Shown here piece after piece: positions 52,940-63,835 of a DNA stretch of 64,000 nt. The DNA comes from Pseudomonas congelans (GTDB taxonomy: Bacteria; Pseudomonadota; Gammaproteobacteria; Pseudomonadales; Pseudomonadaceae), in NCBI RefSeq assembly GCF_900103225.1, contig NZ_FNJH01000002.1, forward strand, positions 468,345-532,344, read 5' to 3'. Position 1 is the stretch's first letter. Every line of letters starts with the position of its first letter. Both the position numbers and the translations under genes were made by a program. Below the pieces are notes generated by a model. The model did not search any database, had not been told where the DNA came from, and saw nothing but the letters and a program-made list of their open reading frames with translations.

Positions 52940-53694
52940 TGCTCCGACAGGTATTGCTGATATTCCGGCGTACCGGGATAGAGTCTTTTCAACAGCAGAC
53001 CATAGCTGGCTGCCTTGTTACGATCATCATATATCTTCGCCAACCGTGTACCGAGCAATAGACTACGTGCATTTTGCTCGCTGAGTTGGCTAAAACGGTC
53101 GTAATAGTCACGCGCTGGCACATATTGCTTGTCTTCGTAGGACAGCTGAGCCATTTCCAGCAAGGATACTGGCAACTGCCGGTCCAGGCGCAATGCCTTG
53201 GTAAATTGCTCGCGAGCCTGCTCGCGGTTGCCCAGCTTCAGCGAGGTCATGCCCAGGCTTTCAAAAACCCGTGACCGCTCAGGATACAGGTTGTCGGCAG
53301 CCGCCTGTTCAAAACGCTCGTAGGCTTCCTTGTAACGCTTTTGCTCGAACAGAAAGCTGCCGTAATTGTTGACGATACGTGTTTCGTTATTGCTGGCGGC
53401 CAATGCCTTGCGAAAGTACTGCTCTGCCAGCTCCGGCTCCATCTCGGTCTGAAATACCAGAGCCAGTGCGGCGTTGGCCTGCGCATCGGAGCTGTCGAGT
53501 TCGAGCGCCTTCTTCAGAGGAACCTTAGCCCGCTCGGTCTGCCCCTGCTGAAAATACCCCAGCCCGAGCTGCACATAAGCCTTGCGCGCTTCCTCGCGCC
53601 CCTGAGCCGTCGTCAACGGGTTGACGTTGCCTGTGGACACGCATGCTGTCAGCAAGACGACAAAACATAGCAGCAGCGAGGCACGCACAGACAT
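52936..53694 (-). CDS. pilW: Type IV pilus biogenesis lipoprotein PilW/PilF
   Basis: A 252-residue TPR lipoprotein: signal MSVRASLLLCFVVLLTACVS with lipobox LTAC, then about six TPRs (YVQLGLGYFQQGQTERAKVP; NYGSFLFEQKRYKEAYERFE). This protein is the pilotin that places the PilQ secretin in the outer membrane (called PilF in P. aeruginosa). It is coupled to rodZ and lies 26 bp after rlmN. Confidence 0.93.
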   Translation of the reverse strand: MSVRASLLLCFVVLLTACVSTGNVNPLTTAQGREEARKAYVQLGLGYFQQGQTERAKVPLKKALELDSSDAQANAALALVFQTEMEPELAEQYFRKALAASNNETRIVNNYGSFLFEQKRYKEAYERFEQAAADNLYPERSRVFESLGMTSLKLGNREQAREQFTKALRLDRQLPVSLLEMAQLSYEDKQYVPARDYYDRFSQLSEQNARSLLLGTRLAKIYDDRNKAASYGLLLKRLYPGTPEYQQYLSEQ

Positions 53695-53720
53695 GGAGTC
53701 TCTCTCGGTCAGGTTCGCAG

Positions 53721-54869
53721 TCAGGTTCGAGTCACCGCAACAGGGGCCGCATCGGCCTCGGCGCTCAACTCACGCACGGCTATATAGCGTTCGCTACGGC
53801 GTGTGCGGTCCATCACCTGCCCGACCAGTTGGCCGCATGCAGCATCGATGTCCTCACCGCGCGTGGTGCGCACAGTGACGTTATAACCGGCCTGATGCAA
53901 CAGATCCTGAAAACGACGAATCGCGTTATTGCTGGGACGCTCGTAACCGGAGTGCGGAAACGGGTTGAACGGGATCAGGTTGATCTTGCAAGGCGTGTCC
54001 TTGAGCAGTTCGATCATCTCGACCGCGTGTTCTACCTTGTCGTTGATGTCCTTGAGCATGGTGTACTCGATGGTGAGCACACGTTTTTCGCCCAGACTGG
54101 ACATGTAGCGACGGCAGGACTCGAGAAGCACTTTCAACGGGTATTTCTTGTTGAGCGGCACCAACTGGTTGCGCAGCGCATCGTTCGGTGCGTGCAGCGA
54201 CAAGGCCAGGGACACGTCGATGTGCTTGGAAAGCTCATCGATCATCGGTACCACACCGGAAGTGGACAAGGTCACCCGGCGTTTGGAAATGCCATACCCC
54301 AGGTCATCCATCATCAGATGCATGGCGGCAATGACATTGTCGAAGTTCAGCAGCGGCTCACCCATGCCCATCATCACCACGTTGGTGATGGCACGGTCGA
54401 CGGTAGCCGGGACGCTGCCAAAGGATTTGTTGGCAATCCACACCTGACCGATGACTTCGGCGGCGGTGAGGTTGCTGTTGAAGCCTTGCTTGCCCGTGGA
54501 GCAGAAACTGCAATCCAGGGCACAACCCGCCTGGGACGAAACACACAAGGTGCCGCGCTTGCCCTGCGGAATGTAGACGGTCTCGACACAGCTGCCGGAC
54601 TCTACGCGCACGACCCATTTACGGGTGCCGTCGCTGGAGATGTCCTCGCTGACCACTTCAGGACCGCGAACTTCAGCACAGGCCTTGAGCTTTTCGCGCA
54701 GGGCCTTGCTGACGTTCGTCATCGCGTCGAAATCGTCGACGCCGAAGTGGTGAATCCACTTCATGACCTGACCGGCACGGAAGCGCTTCTCCCCGATAGA
54801 GTCGAAGAATTTCTCCATTTCCTGTTGAGTCAGCCCCAGCAGGTTGGTTTTACCAGTCGATGCAATCAT
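53721..54869 (-). CDS. rlmN: 23S rRNA (A2503-C2) / tRNA (A37-C2) methyltransferase RlmN
   Basis: A 382-residue radical-SAM methyltransferase. The cluster motif is in [20 protein letters not shown] (CxxxCxxC), followed by [13 protein letters not shown]; the C-terminal catalytic cysteine lies in [12 protein letters not shown]. It methylates A2503 of 23S rRNA and A37 of some tRNAs. The start [13 protein letters not shown] follows AGGGTG; an earlier GTG would add five residues. Confidence 0.97.
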   Translation of the reverse strand: MIASTGKTNLLGLTQQEMEKFFDSIGEKRFRAGQVMKWIHHFGVDDFDAMTNVSKALREKLKACAEVRGPEVVSEDISSDGTRKWVVRVESGSCVETVYIPQGKRGTLCVSSQAGCALDCSFCSTGKQGFNSNLTAAEVIGQVWIANKSFGSVPATVDRAITNVVMMGMGEPLLNFDNVIAAMHLMMDDLGYGISKRRVTLSTSGVVPMIDELSKHIDVSLALSLHAPNDALRNQLVPLNKKYPLKVLLESCRRYMSSLGEKRVLTIEYTMLKDINDKVEHAVEMIELLKDTPCKINLIPFNPFPHSGYERPSNNAIRRFQDLLHQAGYNVTVRTTRGEDIDAACGQLVGQVMDRTRRSERYIAVRELSAEADAAPVAVTRT

Positions 54870-54902
54870 GAATTCACCCTTCACTCGTCAGTCAAAAATG
54901 AC

Positions 54903-55328
54903 TTAGCGAGCGGTTACTTCGGTAGCTGCGAAGAAGTACGAGATTTCGCGAGCGGCGGCTGCTTCGGAATCGGAGCCGTGAACAGCGTTGGCGTCGATGG
55001 AATCAGCGAAGTCAGCACGGATGGTGCCGGCAGCAGCTTCTTTAGGGTTGGTAGCGCCCATCAGCTCGCGGTTCAGAGCGATAGCGTTTTCGCCTTCCAG
55101 AACCTGAACGACAACCGGACCGGAGATCATGAAGGCAACCAGGTCGCCGAAGAAACCGCGAGCGCTGTGCTCAGCGTAAAAACCTTCAGCTTCGGCCTTG
55201 GACAGTTGCTTCAGCTTGGAAGCGACAACGCGCAGACCGGCTTTTTCGAAACGAGTGGTGATCTCGCCGATTACGTTCTTGGCAACGGCGTCAGGCTTGA
55301 TGATGGAGAAAGTACGTTGAACAGCCAT
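54903..55328 (-). CDS. ndk: Nucleoside diphosphate kinase
   Basis: A 141-residue NDK that balances nucleoside triphosphates. It begins [20 protein letters not shown] and has the active-site signature [16 protein letters not shown] with the phosphohistidine. It lies 33 bp upstream of rlmN on the same strand, in the order iscX-ndk-rlmN typical of pseudomonads. Confidence 0.98.
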   Translation of the reverse strand: MAVQRTFSIIKPDAVAKNVIGEITTRFEKAGLRVVASKLKQLSKAEAEGFYAEHSARGFFGDLVAFMISGPVVVQVLEGENAIALNRELMGATNPKEAAAGTIRADFADSIDANAVHGSDSEAAAAREISYFFAATEVTAR

Positions 55329-55424
55329 GGTGAAACTCCAGAAGCAGTGATTGAAGCGAAAAATTAAACCCGCGAATTATACGCGGGTTCTGGTGTATTG
55401 CCTAACTGCGCGCGTTACTGAACG

Positions 55425-55625
55425 TCAATCCAGCTCTTCGATCCACAATGTCTGGATCGCCTCCAAGACCTTTTCCCCGCTGCGGTCCCGGTGGTCATCG
55501 AATTCAGGCAAGGCCATGACCAGATCACGCAGCCTGGGGAAACTGACGGTGAGCGGATTTACTTCCGGGTGGCTTTCAGCCAGCTGGATGGCGATTTCCT
55601 GCACATCAACCCATTTGAGACTCAT
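55425..55625 (-). CDS. iscX: Fe-S assembly protein IscX
   Basis: A 66-residue acidic protein, MSLKWVDVQEIAIQLAESHP at the N-terminus and WIEELD at the end, the IscX family. It binds IscS and iron and tunes cluster assembly. It is the last gene of the isc operon, 14 bp after fdx. The ATG at 55625 is chosen over an in-frame alternative two codons upstream. Confidence 0.95.
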   Translation of the reverse strand: MSLKWVDVQEIAIQLAESHPEVNPLTVSFPRLRDLVMALPEFDDHRDRSGEKVLEAIQTLWIEELD

Positions 55626-55639
55626 GAGCAATCCTTGAA

Positions 55640-55981
55640 TCAGTGCGGCGCTTCAGCGGCGTGGTTGAGCGAATACTTGGGTATTTCGACCGTGAGGTCT
55701 TCGTTGCCGACAATGGCCTGACAGGACAGACGCGACTGTGGTTCCAGCCCCCACGCCTTGTCGAGCATGTCTTCTTCCAGCTCATCGGCTTCATTCAGCG
55801 AATTGAACCCTTCGCGAATGACGCAATGACAGGTGGTGCACGCACACACGCCACCACAGGCGCTTTCAATCTCGATGTGGTGCTCGTGGGCAATGTCGAG
55901 AATAGACGTGCCGGGCTCCACTTCTACAACCAGCCCGTCCGGGCAATGCTCGGCGTGGGGCAGAAAAATCACCTGCGGCAT
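55640..55981 (-). CDS. fdx: ISC-type [2Fe-2S] ferredoxin
   Basis: A 113-residue adrenodoxin-type ferredoxin with cluster cysteines in ESACGGVCACTTCHCVI and RLSCQAIVGNEDL. It supplies electrons for cluster assembly on IscU. It lies 3 bp after hscA in the isc operon. Confidence 0.97.
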   Translation of the reverse strand: MPQVIFLPHAEHCPDGLVVEVEPGTSILDIAHEHHIEIESACGGVCACTTCHCVIREGFNSLNEADELEEDMLDKAWGLEPQSRLSCQAIVGNEDLTVEIPKYSLNHAAEAPH

Positions 55982-55984
55982 CAG

Positions 55985-57847
55985 TTATTCCTCAATCTCA
56001 TTCAAGTTGCGCCCGGCCAGTGCGGCTTTTACCGTCGAATCAAGGCGTCGGGCAGCAAATGCATCGGTCACCTGCGACAGACGCTTGGTCTGCTGCTCGA
56101 TGGCATAACCATCGGTGCCTTGCATCAGTTCACGGAGTTCGTCCATCTGCAGGTTGATGACCAGACGCTCTTCCTCGTCGAGAAGACGCTCGCCATCGGC
56201 TTCCAGGGCACCCTGTACAGCCTCGAGCAGGCGCTCGGCATCGACCTGATGTTCACGCAGCACACGAGCGACCTTGTCGTCGCCGGCATACTCGAAGGAA
56301 TCCTTGAGCATGCGAGTGACCTCGTCATCCGTCAGCCCGTAGGAAGGCTTGACCTGAATGCTCGACTCGATGCCCGAGCCCATTTCACGCGCCGAGACGC
56401 TGAGCAGACCGTCAGCATCTACCTGGAAGGTGACACGAATCTTTGCCGCACCTGCGACCATCGGCGGAATGCCACGCAGCTCGAAGCGCGCCAGCGAACG
56501 ACAGTCGCTGATCAATTCACGCTCGCCCTGCAGGACATGAATCTTCATGGCCGTCTGGCCATCCTTGTACGTGGTGAATTCCTGACCACGCGCCACAGGA
56601 ATGGTGGTGTTGCGCGGAATGACCTTCTCCATCAGCCCACCCATGGTTTCCAGCCCCAGCGAGAGCGGAATCACATCGAGGAGCAGCAGTTCGCCACCGT
56701 CACGCTTGTTGCCGGCCAGGGTATCGGCCTGGATCGCAGCCCCGATGGCCACCACTTGATCCGGGTCGATCTCGGTCAACGGCTGACGACCGAACAGCTC
56801 GGCCACCGCTTCGCGTACTCGTGGAACACGGGTCGAACCGCCGACCATGACCACTGCCTCGACTTCTTCAAGCTCGATACCGGTGTCACGGACCGCGCGG
56901 CGACAGGCCTTGAGACTGCGCGCAATCATAGGTTCGATCAGCGCATTGAGCGCCTCGCGAGTCAGCGTGCCACGCCACTCGCCGTAGACGACCTCGACAG
57001 ACTCGGCGTCAGTCAGCGCTTCCTTGGCCGAGCAGGCAGCCTGCAGCAGGCTGCGTTGCGCAGAAGGGTCAATATCGGCAGACAGACCGGCATCAGTAAC
57101 GATCCAGCTGGCTATCGCATGATCAAAGTCATCGCCACCCAAAGCGGTATCGCCGCCAGTGGCCAGTACTTCAAACACACCACCGGTCAGACGCAGAATC
57201 GAGATATCGAAGGTTCCGCCGCCCAGGTCATAGATGGCAACGACGCCTTCGGCCTTTTGATCCAGACCGTAGGCAACGGCAGCAGCCGTGGGCTCATTGA
57301 GCAGGCGCAACACGTTGAGGCCTGCGAGTCTGGCAGCGTCCTTGGTCGCCTGACGCTGAGCGTCATCGAAATAGGCAGGAACGGTGATCACCGCGCCTAC
57401 CAGCTCGCCACCCAGCGAGGCTTCTGCGCGCTGGCGCAGGACCTTGAGGATATCGGCGGAGACTTCGACCGGGCTTTTCGGCCCCTGCACGGTGTCGATG
57501 AACGGCATGTGCGACTCGCCGCCGACAAACCGGTACGGCAGTTGCTCGCCCAGCTGCTTGACGTCGGTCAGACCGCGCCCCATGAGACGCTTGACCGACA
57601 GAACGGTGTTGAACGGGTCCTGGGAGGCGGCGACTTTCGCTGACTGCCCTACTTCGACACGATCAGCGTGATAGCGCACGGCAGACGGCAGAATGACCTG
57701 CCCATCTGCATCGGCCAGCGGTTCGGACAGGCCGCTGCGTACTGCAGCAACCAGAGAATTGGTAGTGCCCAGGTCGATACCCACAGCCAGACGACGCTGG
57801 TGCGGTTGAGGACTCAGGCCGGGTTCGGCGATCTGCAGTAAAGCCAT
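55985..57847 (-). CDS. hscA: Fe-S protein assembly chaperone HscA
   Basis: A 620-residue specialised Hsp70. The ATPase domain has [39 protein letters not shown] and [14 protein letters not shown]; the substrate domain binds the LPPVK motif of IscU, which is intact in this window. With HscB it drives transfer of clusters from IscU. The start is [17 protein letters not shown]. Confidence 0.97.
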   Translation of the reverse strand: MALLQIAEPGLSPQPHQRRLAVGIDLGTTNSLVAAVRSGLSEPLADADGQVILPSAVRYHADRVEVGQSAKVAASQDPFNTVLSVKRLMGRGLTDVKQLGEQLPYRFVGGESHMPFIDTVQGPKSPVEVSADILKVLRQRAEASLGGELVGAVITVPAYFDDAQRQATKDAARLAGLNVLRLLNEPTAAAVAYGLDQKAEGVVAIYDLGGGTFDISILRLTGGVFEVLATGGDTALGGDDFDHAIASWIVTDAGLSADIDPSAQRSLLQAACSAKEALTDAESVEVVYGEWRGTLTREALNALIEPMIARSLKACRRAVRDTGIELEEVEAVVMVGGSTRVPRVREAVAELFGRQPLTEIDPDQVVAIGAAIQADTLAGNKRDGGELLLLDVIPLSLGLETMGGLMEKVIPRNTTIPVARGQEFTTYKDGQTAMKIHVLQGERELISDCRSLARFELRGIPPMVAGAAKIRVTFQVDADGLLSVSAREMGSGIESSIQVKPSYGLTDDEVTRMLKDSFEYAGDDKVARVLREHQVDAERLLEAVQGALEADGERLLDEEERLVINLQMDELRELMQGTDGYAIEQQTKRLSQVTDAFAARRLDSTVKAALAGRNLNEIEE

Positions 57848-57891
57848 GCTGTTCAGAATAATCACTGGCGCGCGGCCGAAGCCGCGCGGGG

Positions 57892-58413
57892 TTAATCGTC
57901 GAGGCGCTCTTCTAACTGGCGCACTTCGTGAGAAAGCTTGTCGAGAAACTGCATACGCCGCATCAGCTTTTCAGCGTGCTCGCGTTGTGCAGCATCATTC
58001 CAACAGGCCGCGAAGCTCTGGTTCAGTTCGTCCTGAGCGACCTTGAGCTGACGCTTGAAGGTCGCAACGCCGGCCAGATCAGCCTCGTCCTGCAAGTCCT
58101 CGAGGTCTTCGCGCAATTGCATCTGCTGCAGAAGAAACTCGGGATCATGCACCGTGACTTCGAGCGGCACTTCGTTGCCGTTCATTGCCAACAGGTAGCG
58201 CGCCCTTTTCGGCGGGCTTTTCAGGGTCTGATAGGCCTCGTTGAGACTGGCCGAGCGCTCCAGCGCAACACGCTGCTCACGCTCGGGGGCATCCGCAAAA
58301 CGATCCGGGTGCACGTTGCGCGCAAGCTCGCGGTAGCGCGTAGCCAACTGATCAAGATCAAGCTGAAACTCGGGCTTGAGGTCGAACAGGGCGAAGTGAC
58401 AGGGAGTACCCAC
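57892..58413 (-). CDS. hscB: Fe-S cluster co-chaperone HscB
   Basis: A 173-residue J-protein with a GTG start at 58413 preceded by GAGG. The frame gives [20 protein letters not shown] with the J-domain motif [15 protein letters not shown] (HPD) and a C-terminal three-helix IscU-binding domain. A longer frame to 58458 would overlap iscA and is not supported by homologues as I recall them. It lies between iscA and hscA. Confidence 0.95.
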   Translation of the reverse strand: MGTPCHFALFDLKPEFQLDLDQLATRYRELARNVHPDRFADAPEREQRVALERSASLNEAYQTLKSPPKRARYLLAMNGNEVPLEVTVHDPEFLLQQMQLREDLEDLQDEADLAGVATFKRQLKVAQDELNQSFAACWNDAAQREHAEKLMRRMQFLDKLSHEVRQLEERLDD

Positions 58414-58423
58414 AATAAAAGCC

Positions 58424-58747
58424 TCAGACGTTGAAGCTTTCGCCACAGCCGCACTCACCGCGCGAGTTGGGATTGTTGAACTTGAAGCCTTCGTTCAACC
58501 CTTCGCGCACGAAGTCGAGCTCGGTGCCATCCAGATAGACCAGACTTTTCGGGTCAATGATCACCTTGACGCCGTGCATTTCAAACACGGTGTCTTCGCT
58601 GGCCGCCTCATCGACGAACTCGAGCACATAGGCAAGACCTGAACAGCCTGTGGTGCGGACACCCAGACGAACGCCGTCACCCTTGCCGCGCCCCTCGAGG
58701 GAGCGTCGTACGTGGTTAGCGGCAGCTTCTGTCATGCTGATAGCCAT
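58424..58747 (-). CDS. iscA: Iron-sulfur cluster assembly protein IscA
   Basis: A 107-residue A-type carrier with the three conserved cysteines in [18 protein letters not shown] and [12 protein letters not shown]. It carries Fe-S clusters to target proteins. It follows iscU in the isc operon. Confidence 0.97.
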   Translation of the reverse strand: MAISMTEAAANHVRRSLEGRGKGDGVRLGVRTTGCSGLAYVLEFVDEAASEDTVFEMHGVKVIIDPKSLVYLDGTELDFVREGLNEGFKFNNPNSRGECGCGESFNV

Positions 58748-58818
58748 CGGAACTCCTTAGCCTGTTGCATTAGCCTGTTGCAGTTAACTCTGTCGCAAGC
58801 CTCTCTTGAAAAGCCTGC

Positions 58819-59205
58819 TTACAGCAGACCTTTCTTCTGCTTGTAATCGCGAACGGCCGCCTTGATGGCGTCTTCAGCGAGTACCGAGCAGTGAATCTTC
58901 ACCGGCGGCAGTGCCAGCTCTTCAGCCAGCTGAGTGTTCTTGATGGTCTCTGCTTCATCCAGAGTCTTGCCTTTCATCCACTCGGTCGCCAGGGAGCTGG
59001 ACGCAATGGCCGAACCACAGCCATAGGTCTTGAACTTGGCGTCTTCGATAACGCCCTGCTCGTTGACCTTGATCTGCAGGCGCATCACGTCGCCGCACGC
59101 AGGAGCGCCGACCATGCCGGTGCCAACATCAGGATCTTCCGCGTTCATCTTGCCGACGTTACGTGGATTTTCGTAGTGGTCGATGACCTTTTCGCTGTAA
59201 GCCAT
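58819..59205 (-). CDS. iscU: Iron-sulfur cluster scaffold IscU
   Basis: A 128-residue scaffold. Cluster ligands are the cysteines in GAPACGDVMRLQ, YGCGSAIASSS and IHCSVLAEDA, and the HscA-binding motif LPPVK precedes the last one. MAYSEKVIDHYENPRNVGKM is the family start. Confidence 0.98.
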   Translation of the reverse strand: MAYSEKVIDHYENPRNVGKMNAEDPDVGTGMVGAPACGDVMRLQIKVNEQGVIEDAKFKTYGCGSAIASSSLATEWMKGKTLDEAETIKNTQLAEELALPPVKIHCSVLAEDAIKAAVRDYKQKKGLL

Positions 59206-59286
59206 GATTCTATTCCTCTCACATCAGGGAGCCGCTCTGCAGGTCACGCGCAATGGCGCATGACCTGTGTTGGAGGCGACTTTAAA

Positions 59287-60501
59287 TTAGTGCGCCGCCC
59301 ACTCGATCTTGGAGATGTCGACGCCGTCTTTGAACATGTCCCACAGCGGCGAAAGTGTGCGCAGCCGGGTGACAGCCTCGCAAACCTTCTGCGCGGCGTA
59401 ATCGATTTCTTCTTCGGTGCTGAAACGGCCGAAGGTGAAACGAATCGAGCTGTGCGCCAGCTCATCGTTGCGACCCAGGGCACGCAGTACGTACGAAGGC
59501 TCAAGCGAGGCCGAGGTACAGGCCGAACCGGACGATACCGCCAGATCCTTGAGCGCCATGATCAGCGACTCGCCTTCGACGTAGTTGAAGCTCAGATTCA
59601 GGTTGTGCGGTACGCGTGCAGTCAGGCTGCCGTTGACGTACAGCTCTTCCAGATTTTCGACCTGCTTGAAGAAACGATCGCTGAGTGCCTTGATGCGCAC
59701 GTTTTCAGCAGCCATTTCTTCCTTGGCGATACGGAAGGCTTCGCCCATGCCGACGATCTGGTGGGTGGCCAGGGTGCCGGAACGCATGCCGCGCTCGTGA
59801 CCGCCGCCGTGCATGGTCGCTTCAAGGCGAACACGCGGCTTGCGGCTGACGTAGAGTGCGCCGATGCCTTTCGGGCCGTAGGTCTTGTGAGCAGAGAACG
59901 ACATCAGGTCAACCTTGAGGCTGGCCAGATCGATTTCAACCTTGCCGGTCGACTGCGCGCCATCGACGTGGAACAGCACACCACGCGAACGGGTCAGTTC
60001 ACCGATCGCGGCGATATCGTTGATCGTGCCGATCTCGTTGTTCACATGCATGATCGAAACCAGAATGGTGTCGTCACGCAGTGCCGCTTCAATCATCGAA
60101 GGCGTGATCAGACCGTCTTCACCCGGCTCGATGTAGGTCACTTCGAAACCTTCGCGTTCCAGCTGGCGAGTGGTGTCGAGGACAGCCTTGTGTTCAACCT
60201 TGGAGGTGATCAGGTGCTTGCCTTTGCTGGCGTAGAAATGCGCAACACCCTTGATGGCCAGGTTGTTGGATTCGGTAGCACCCGAGGTCCAGACGATTTC
60301 GCGAGGATCGGCGCTGACCAGGTCGGCGACCTGACGACGGGCGTTCTCGACCGCTTCTTCGGCTTTCCAGCCAAAGACGTGGGAGCGCGAGGCCGGGTTA
60401 CCGAAGTTTCCTTCGACGGTCAGGCAATCGATCATTTTCTGCGCGACACGCGGATCGACAGGGGTCGTCGCGGAGTAGTCGAGGTAAATTGGCAATTTCA
60501 T
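59287..60501 (-). CDS. iscS: Cysteine desulfurase IscS
   Basis: A 404-residue class V PLP enzyme that takes sulfur from cysteine for Fe-S clusters and thiolated t[23 protein letters not shown] is the start; the PLP lysine lies in [18 protein letters not shown], and the persulfide cysteine in [17 protein letters not shown]. It lies 44 bp after iscR. Confidence 0.98.
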   Translation of the reverse strand: MKLPIYLDYSATTPVDPRVAQKMIDCLTVEGNFGNPASRSHVFGWKAEEAVENARRQVADLVSADPREIVWTSGATESNNLAIKGVAHFYASKGKHLITSKVEHKAVLDTTRQLEREGFEVTYIEPGEDGLITPSMIEAALRDDTILVSIMHVNNEIGTINDIAAIGELTRSRGVLFHVDGAQSTGKVEIDLASLKVDLMSFSAHKTYGPKGIGALYVSRKPRVRLEATMHGGGHERGMRSGTLATHQIVGMGEAFRIAKEEMAAENVRIKALSDRFFKQVENLEELYVNGSLTARVPHNLNLSFNYVEGESLIMALKDLAVSSGSACTSASLEPSYVLRALGRNDELAHSSIRFTFGRFSTEEEIDYAAQKVCEAVTRLRTLSPLWDMFKDGVDISKIEWAAH

Positions 60502-60545
60502 TGAAGCTCTCCTATCAGGCAGGCGCACCGCTCATTCATCTGCGT

Positions 60546-61037
60546 TCATTCGACGGCGGACGTTTCGATCTTACCCAGTTGCGACATGTGGTTATGACCA
60601 CGGCGCATATCCTGGCGCTGAGCGACTTCTTGTACCTCACGGCGAGTGACAAGATCCGCCAAGCTGATACCACTTAGAAATTCGTGAATCTGCTGGCTCA
60701 GATCGCACCACAGGTGGTGGGTCAGGCAGGTATCGCCAGCGTGGCAATCGCCCAGACCCTGACACCGCGTGGCATCGACCGATTCATTGACTGCATCGAC
60801 AACCTGAGCAACCTGGATGCCTTTCATGTCGCGCGACAGCTGGTAACCACCACCCGGACCGCGAACACTGGAAACCAGATTGCCGCGACGCAGCTTGGCG
60901 AACAGCTGCTCGAGGTAGGACAGGGAAATCCCCTGCCGCTCGGAGATGTCGGCCAGAGACACTGGCCCGTTCTGCGCGTGCAACGCCAGGTCAAGCATGG
61001 CTGTTACAGCGTATCGGCCTTTAGTAGTCAGTCGCAT
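60546..61037 (-). CDS. iscR: Fe-S cluster regulator IscR
   Basis: A 163-residue Rrf2 family regulator that binds a [2Fe-2S] cluster and represses the isc operon when loaded. [20 protein letters not shown] starts the winged helix; cluster ligands are the cysteines and histidine in [20 protein letters not shown]. It is the first gene of the isc operon and its promoter carries an IscR box. Confidence 0.98.
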   Translation of the reverse strand: MRLTTKGRYAVTAMLDLALHAQNGPVSLADISERQGISLSYLEQLFAKLRRGNLVSSVRGPGGGYQLSRDMKGIQVAQVVDAVNESVDATRCQGLGDCHAGDTCLTHHLWCDLSQQIHEFLSGISLADLVTRREVQEVAQRQDMRRGHNHMSQLGKIETSAVE

Positions 61038-61069
61038 GGCGTATACCGCAGAGGTTCGGAATGAGAGCG

Positions 61070-61127
61070 AGTATGCTATTCCCGAGTAAATGAGTCAACT
61101 ATTAGACCAAGTAAAACAGTCGGGATT
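61070..61127 (-). promoter_or_regulatory. isc operon promoter with two IscR type 1-like boxes
   Basis: On the minus strand TTGACT (61093-61098), a 17-bp spacer and CATACT (61070-61075) form a promoter. Overlapping it at 61078-61102 is a near-perfect IscR type 1 site (ATAGTTGACT...ACTCGGG). A weaker second site with the GACT core lies just upstream at 61105-61127. The arrangement is like the E. coli iscR promoter, where cluster-loaded IscR represses. Confidence 0.8.
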
Positions 61128-61196
61128 AGCGAAAAGTGCGGGCTGCATCATAGCAAAGGTGCGGCGCAATGGCACGCACCCCGGCCGCCCTGGGAC

Positions 61197-61973
61197 CTAG
61201 CCGATCTTGCCTTCCTGGCAGTCCTTGACGCAGTCGAAAACCTCGTCACGCAGCTCCGGCAGCTCCTTGGCGCGGTAATCGCTGCCAAGCCTGCCGAGCG
61301 CATCGCACATGCCCTCAAGACGCCCGTCGACAGCCTGCAAATGGTCGAGCAACTGGCCAATGGCGCGCGCGACCGGATCAGGCATATCCGCACTGACACC
61401 ATAGGCATCGAAGCCGAGTTTTTCAGCCATGGCCTTGCGCCTGGCCTCGACCTCGTCGTCCGACTTGACGATGATCCGTCCCGGAATACCCACTGCGGTT
61501 GCGCCCGCAGGCACGGCCTTGGTGACCACTGCGTTGGAGCCGATCTTGGCACCCGCCCCCACCGTGAATGGCCCGAGCACCTTGGCACCCGCCCCGACCA
61601 CTACACCATCTTCCAGCGTCGGATGGCGCTTGCCGGCATTCCAGCTGGTGCCACCCAGGGTTACGCCCTGATAAAGGGTGACGTCATTGCCGATCTCGGC
61701 GGTTTCACCGATCACGATGCCCATGCCGTGGTCGATGAAAAAACGGCGGCCGATGCGCGCACCCGGATGGATCTCGATACCGGTCATCCAGCGGCCGAAG
61801 TTCGACACCACCCGTGCCGGCCATTTCCAGCCCTTGCGCCACAGAATGTGGGCGAAGCGATGCAGCCATATGGCGTGCATCCCCGGATAGCAGGTCAGGA
61901 CCTCAAACGCGTTGCGCGCCGCAGGATCGCGGTGGAACACGCTTTGAATGTCTTCTCGCAGACGCTCGAACAT
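61197..61973 (-). CDS. cysE: Serine O-acetyltransferase CysE
   Basis: A 258-residue SAT, committed step of cysteine synthesis. It has an N-terminal helical region ([20 protein letters not shown]) and a left-handed beta-helix ([38 protein letters not shown]). The catalytic His lies in IDHGMG. The start overlaps the trmJ stop by one base (TAATG), a coupled pair often found next to iscR. Confidence 0.95.
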   Translation of the reverse strand: MFERLREDIQSVFHRDPAARNAFEVLTCYPGMHAIWLHRFAHILWRKGWKWPARVVSNFGRWMTGIEIHPGARIGRRFFIDHGMGIVIGETAEIGNDVTLYQGVTLGGTSWNAGKRHPTLEDGVVVGAGAKVLGPFTVGAGAKIGSNAVVTKAVPAGATAVGIPGRIIVKSDDEVEARRKAMAEKLGFDAYGVSADMPDPVARAIGQLLDHLQAVDGRLEGMCDALGRLGSDYRAKELPELRDEVFDCVKDCQEGKIG

Positions 61974-62737
61974 TACTGATCCTTTCGCTTGTAGGGTTCA
62001 CCGCGTGCGGCTTTCTGGGTCTCAGTGAGCACACCGCGCAGGATACTCAGCTCGGATCGCTCGACTTCACTACGCCCATACAGCCTGCGCAGCCGGGCCA
62101 TCAGATGCCGTGGCTTTTCGGGATCAAGAAAGCCGATGGCTACAAGCGTGGCTTCAAGGTGGGTATAGAAACCTTCCATTTCATCCATCGTCGCCAGCTC
62201 GGCATCGTGCGCCGATGCAGGCCTTGAAGCCTCGCCCTGCTCTGCGGCGGCCAGCCAGGCCACACGCACCTCATAACTGAGCACCTGTACGGCAGCCGCC
62301 AGATTCAGAGAACTGAACGTCGGGTCTGACGGGATGTGCACATGGAAGTGACAGCGCTGCAGCTCTTCGTTGGTCAGGCCCGCATGTTCGCGACCGAACA
62401 CCAGCGCCACCTCAGCACCCTCGCCGGCCCGCTCGATGACTTTTTCACCCGAGGCACGCGGATCCAGCATAGGCCACGGCAGGCTTCGATCCCGCGCACT
62501 GGTGCCCAGCACCAGACGGCAGCCGAACAGCGCTTCCTCGAGGGTCGCCACCACCTGCGCACCCTCGAGAATGTCGGTAGCGCCGGACGCACGCGCATCG
62601 GCATCAGGCGAAGGGAAGATCCGCGGATCGACCAGCACCAGGCGCGAAAGCCCCATGTTTTTCATGGCGCGAGCAGCCCCGCCGATATTTCCGGGATGGG
62701 TAGTGCCGACCAGGACAACACGAATGTTCTGCAACAA
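61973..62737 (-). CDS. trmJ: tRNA (cytidine/uridine-2'-O-)-methyltransferase TrmJ
   Basis: A 254-residue SPOUT enzyme that 2'-O-methylates position 32 of tRNAs. Motifs: [20 protein letters not shown] at the N-terminus, [16 protein letters not shown] and [20 protein letters not shown], with a C-terminal extension typical of TrmJ ([20 protein letters not shown]). Coupled to cysE and divergent from suhB. Confidence 0.95.
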   Translation of the reverse strand: MLQNIRVVLVGTTHPGNIGGAARAMKNMGLSRLVLVDPRIFPSPDADARASGATDILEGAQVVATLEEALFGCRLVLGTSARDRSLPWPMLDPRASGEKVIERAGEGAEVALVFGREHAGLTNEELQRCHFHVHIPSDPTFSSLNLAAAVQVLSYEVRVAWLAAAEQGEASRPASAHDAELATMDEMEGFYTHLEATLVAIGFLDPEKPRHLMARLRRLYGRSEVERSELSILRGVLTETQKAARGEPYKRKDQ

Positions 62738-62952
62738 GGCGAACGCTCACTGACACGAATTAGGGGTGCAAATCTTACAGAAACGGCTCGGCTAACGCTA
62801 TGAAGCCGTGCGGGCCGCAACAGTAGAATCGACCGCACCGGACGCAAAAAAACACACACGAACCTGACAACCGTAACAACGCAAGGCTGGAAATAATTCG
62901 AATCAGCCCATAGAATGCCCGGCTCTCTTTAACAACCTTAGGTGAATTATCC

Positions 62953-63768
62953 ATGCAGCCCATGCTGAATATCGCGCTGCGCGCCGCCCGCAGCGCCAGC
63001 GAATTGATTTTCCGCTCCATCGAGCGCCTGGATACCATCAAGGTTGACGAAAAAGAAGCCAAAGACTACGTAACAGAGATCGACCGCGCCGCCGAGCAAA
63101 GCATCATCACCGCTCTGCGCAAGGCCTACCCGACTCACGGCATTCTCGGCGAAGAAAGCGGCCTGCACGAAGGCAGCGGCGAAGGCACCGACTACCTGTG
63201 GATCATCGACCCACTGGACGGCACCACCAACTTCGTTCGCGGCATCCCGCACTTTGCCGTCAGCATCGCCTGCAAATACCGCGGCCGCCTTGAGCACGCC
63301 GTGGTTCTCGACCCGGTCCGCCAGGAAGAATTCACCGCCAGCCGTGGTCGTGGCGCAGCCTTGAACGGTCGCCGCCTGCGCGTCAGCCAGCGCAAGAGCC
63401 TGGAAGGCGCCCTGCTCGGTACCGGCTTCCCATTCCGTGACAACCAGATGGACAACATCGAGAACTACCTGGGCATGTTCCGCAGCCTGGTAGGCCAGAC
63501 CGCCGGCATCCGCCGCGCCGGTGCTGCCAGCCTCGACCTGGCTTATGTAGCTGCCGGTCGCTTCGATGCGTTCTGGGAGTCGGGCCTGTCCGAGTGGGAC
63601 ATGGCTGCAGGCGCTCTGCTGATTCAGGAAGCAGGCGGTCTGGTCAGCGATTTCACCGGTGGTCACGACTTCCTCGAGAAAGGCCACATCGTTGCCGGCA
63701 ACACCAAGTGCTTCAAGGCAGTACTGACTGCGATCGCACCGCACCTGCCAGCTTCGCTCAAGCGTTAA
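62953..63768 (+). CDS. suhB: Inositol monophosphatase family protein SuhB
   Basis: A 271-residue Mg-dependent phosphatase of the IMPase family. Metal motifs: GEESG, then IIDPLDGTTNFVRGIPHFAV and SEWDMAAGALLIQEAGG. In E. coli SuhB also binds RNA polymerase/NusA in rRNA antitermination. The ATG follows AACAACCTTAGGTG. Ends in a strong terminator. Confidence 0.95.
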   Translation: MQPMLNIALRAARSASELIFRSIERLDTIKVDEKEAKDYVTEIDRAAEQSIITALRKAYPTHGILGEESGLHEGSGEGTDYLWIIDPLDGTTNFVRGIPHFAVSIACKYRGRLEHAVVLDPVRQEEFTASRGRGAALNGRRLRVSQRKSLEGALLGTGFPFRDNQMDNIENYLGMFRSLVGQTAGIRRAGAASLDLAYVAAGRFDAFWESGLSEWDMAAGALLIQEAGGLVSDFTGGHDFLEKGHIVAGNTKCFKAVLTAIAPHLPASLKR

Positions 63769-63780
63769 GCTGCAGGCATA

Positions 63781-63807
63781 AAAAAACCGGCGCAAGCCGG
63801 TTTTTTT
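63781..63807 (+). terminator. Rho-independent terminator of suhB (bidirectional form)
   Basis: AAAAAACCGGC, loop GCAA, GCCGGTTTTTTT: an 11-bp perfect stem with T-runs on both strands. It ends suhB and may also end the convergent gene on the other strand. Confidence 0.92.
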
Positions 63808-63835
63808 ATGTCTTGTGAAGCTCAGCGGCTGGCGT

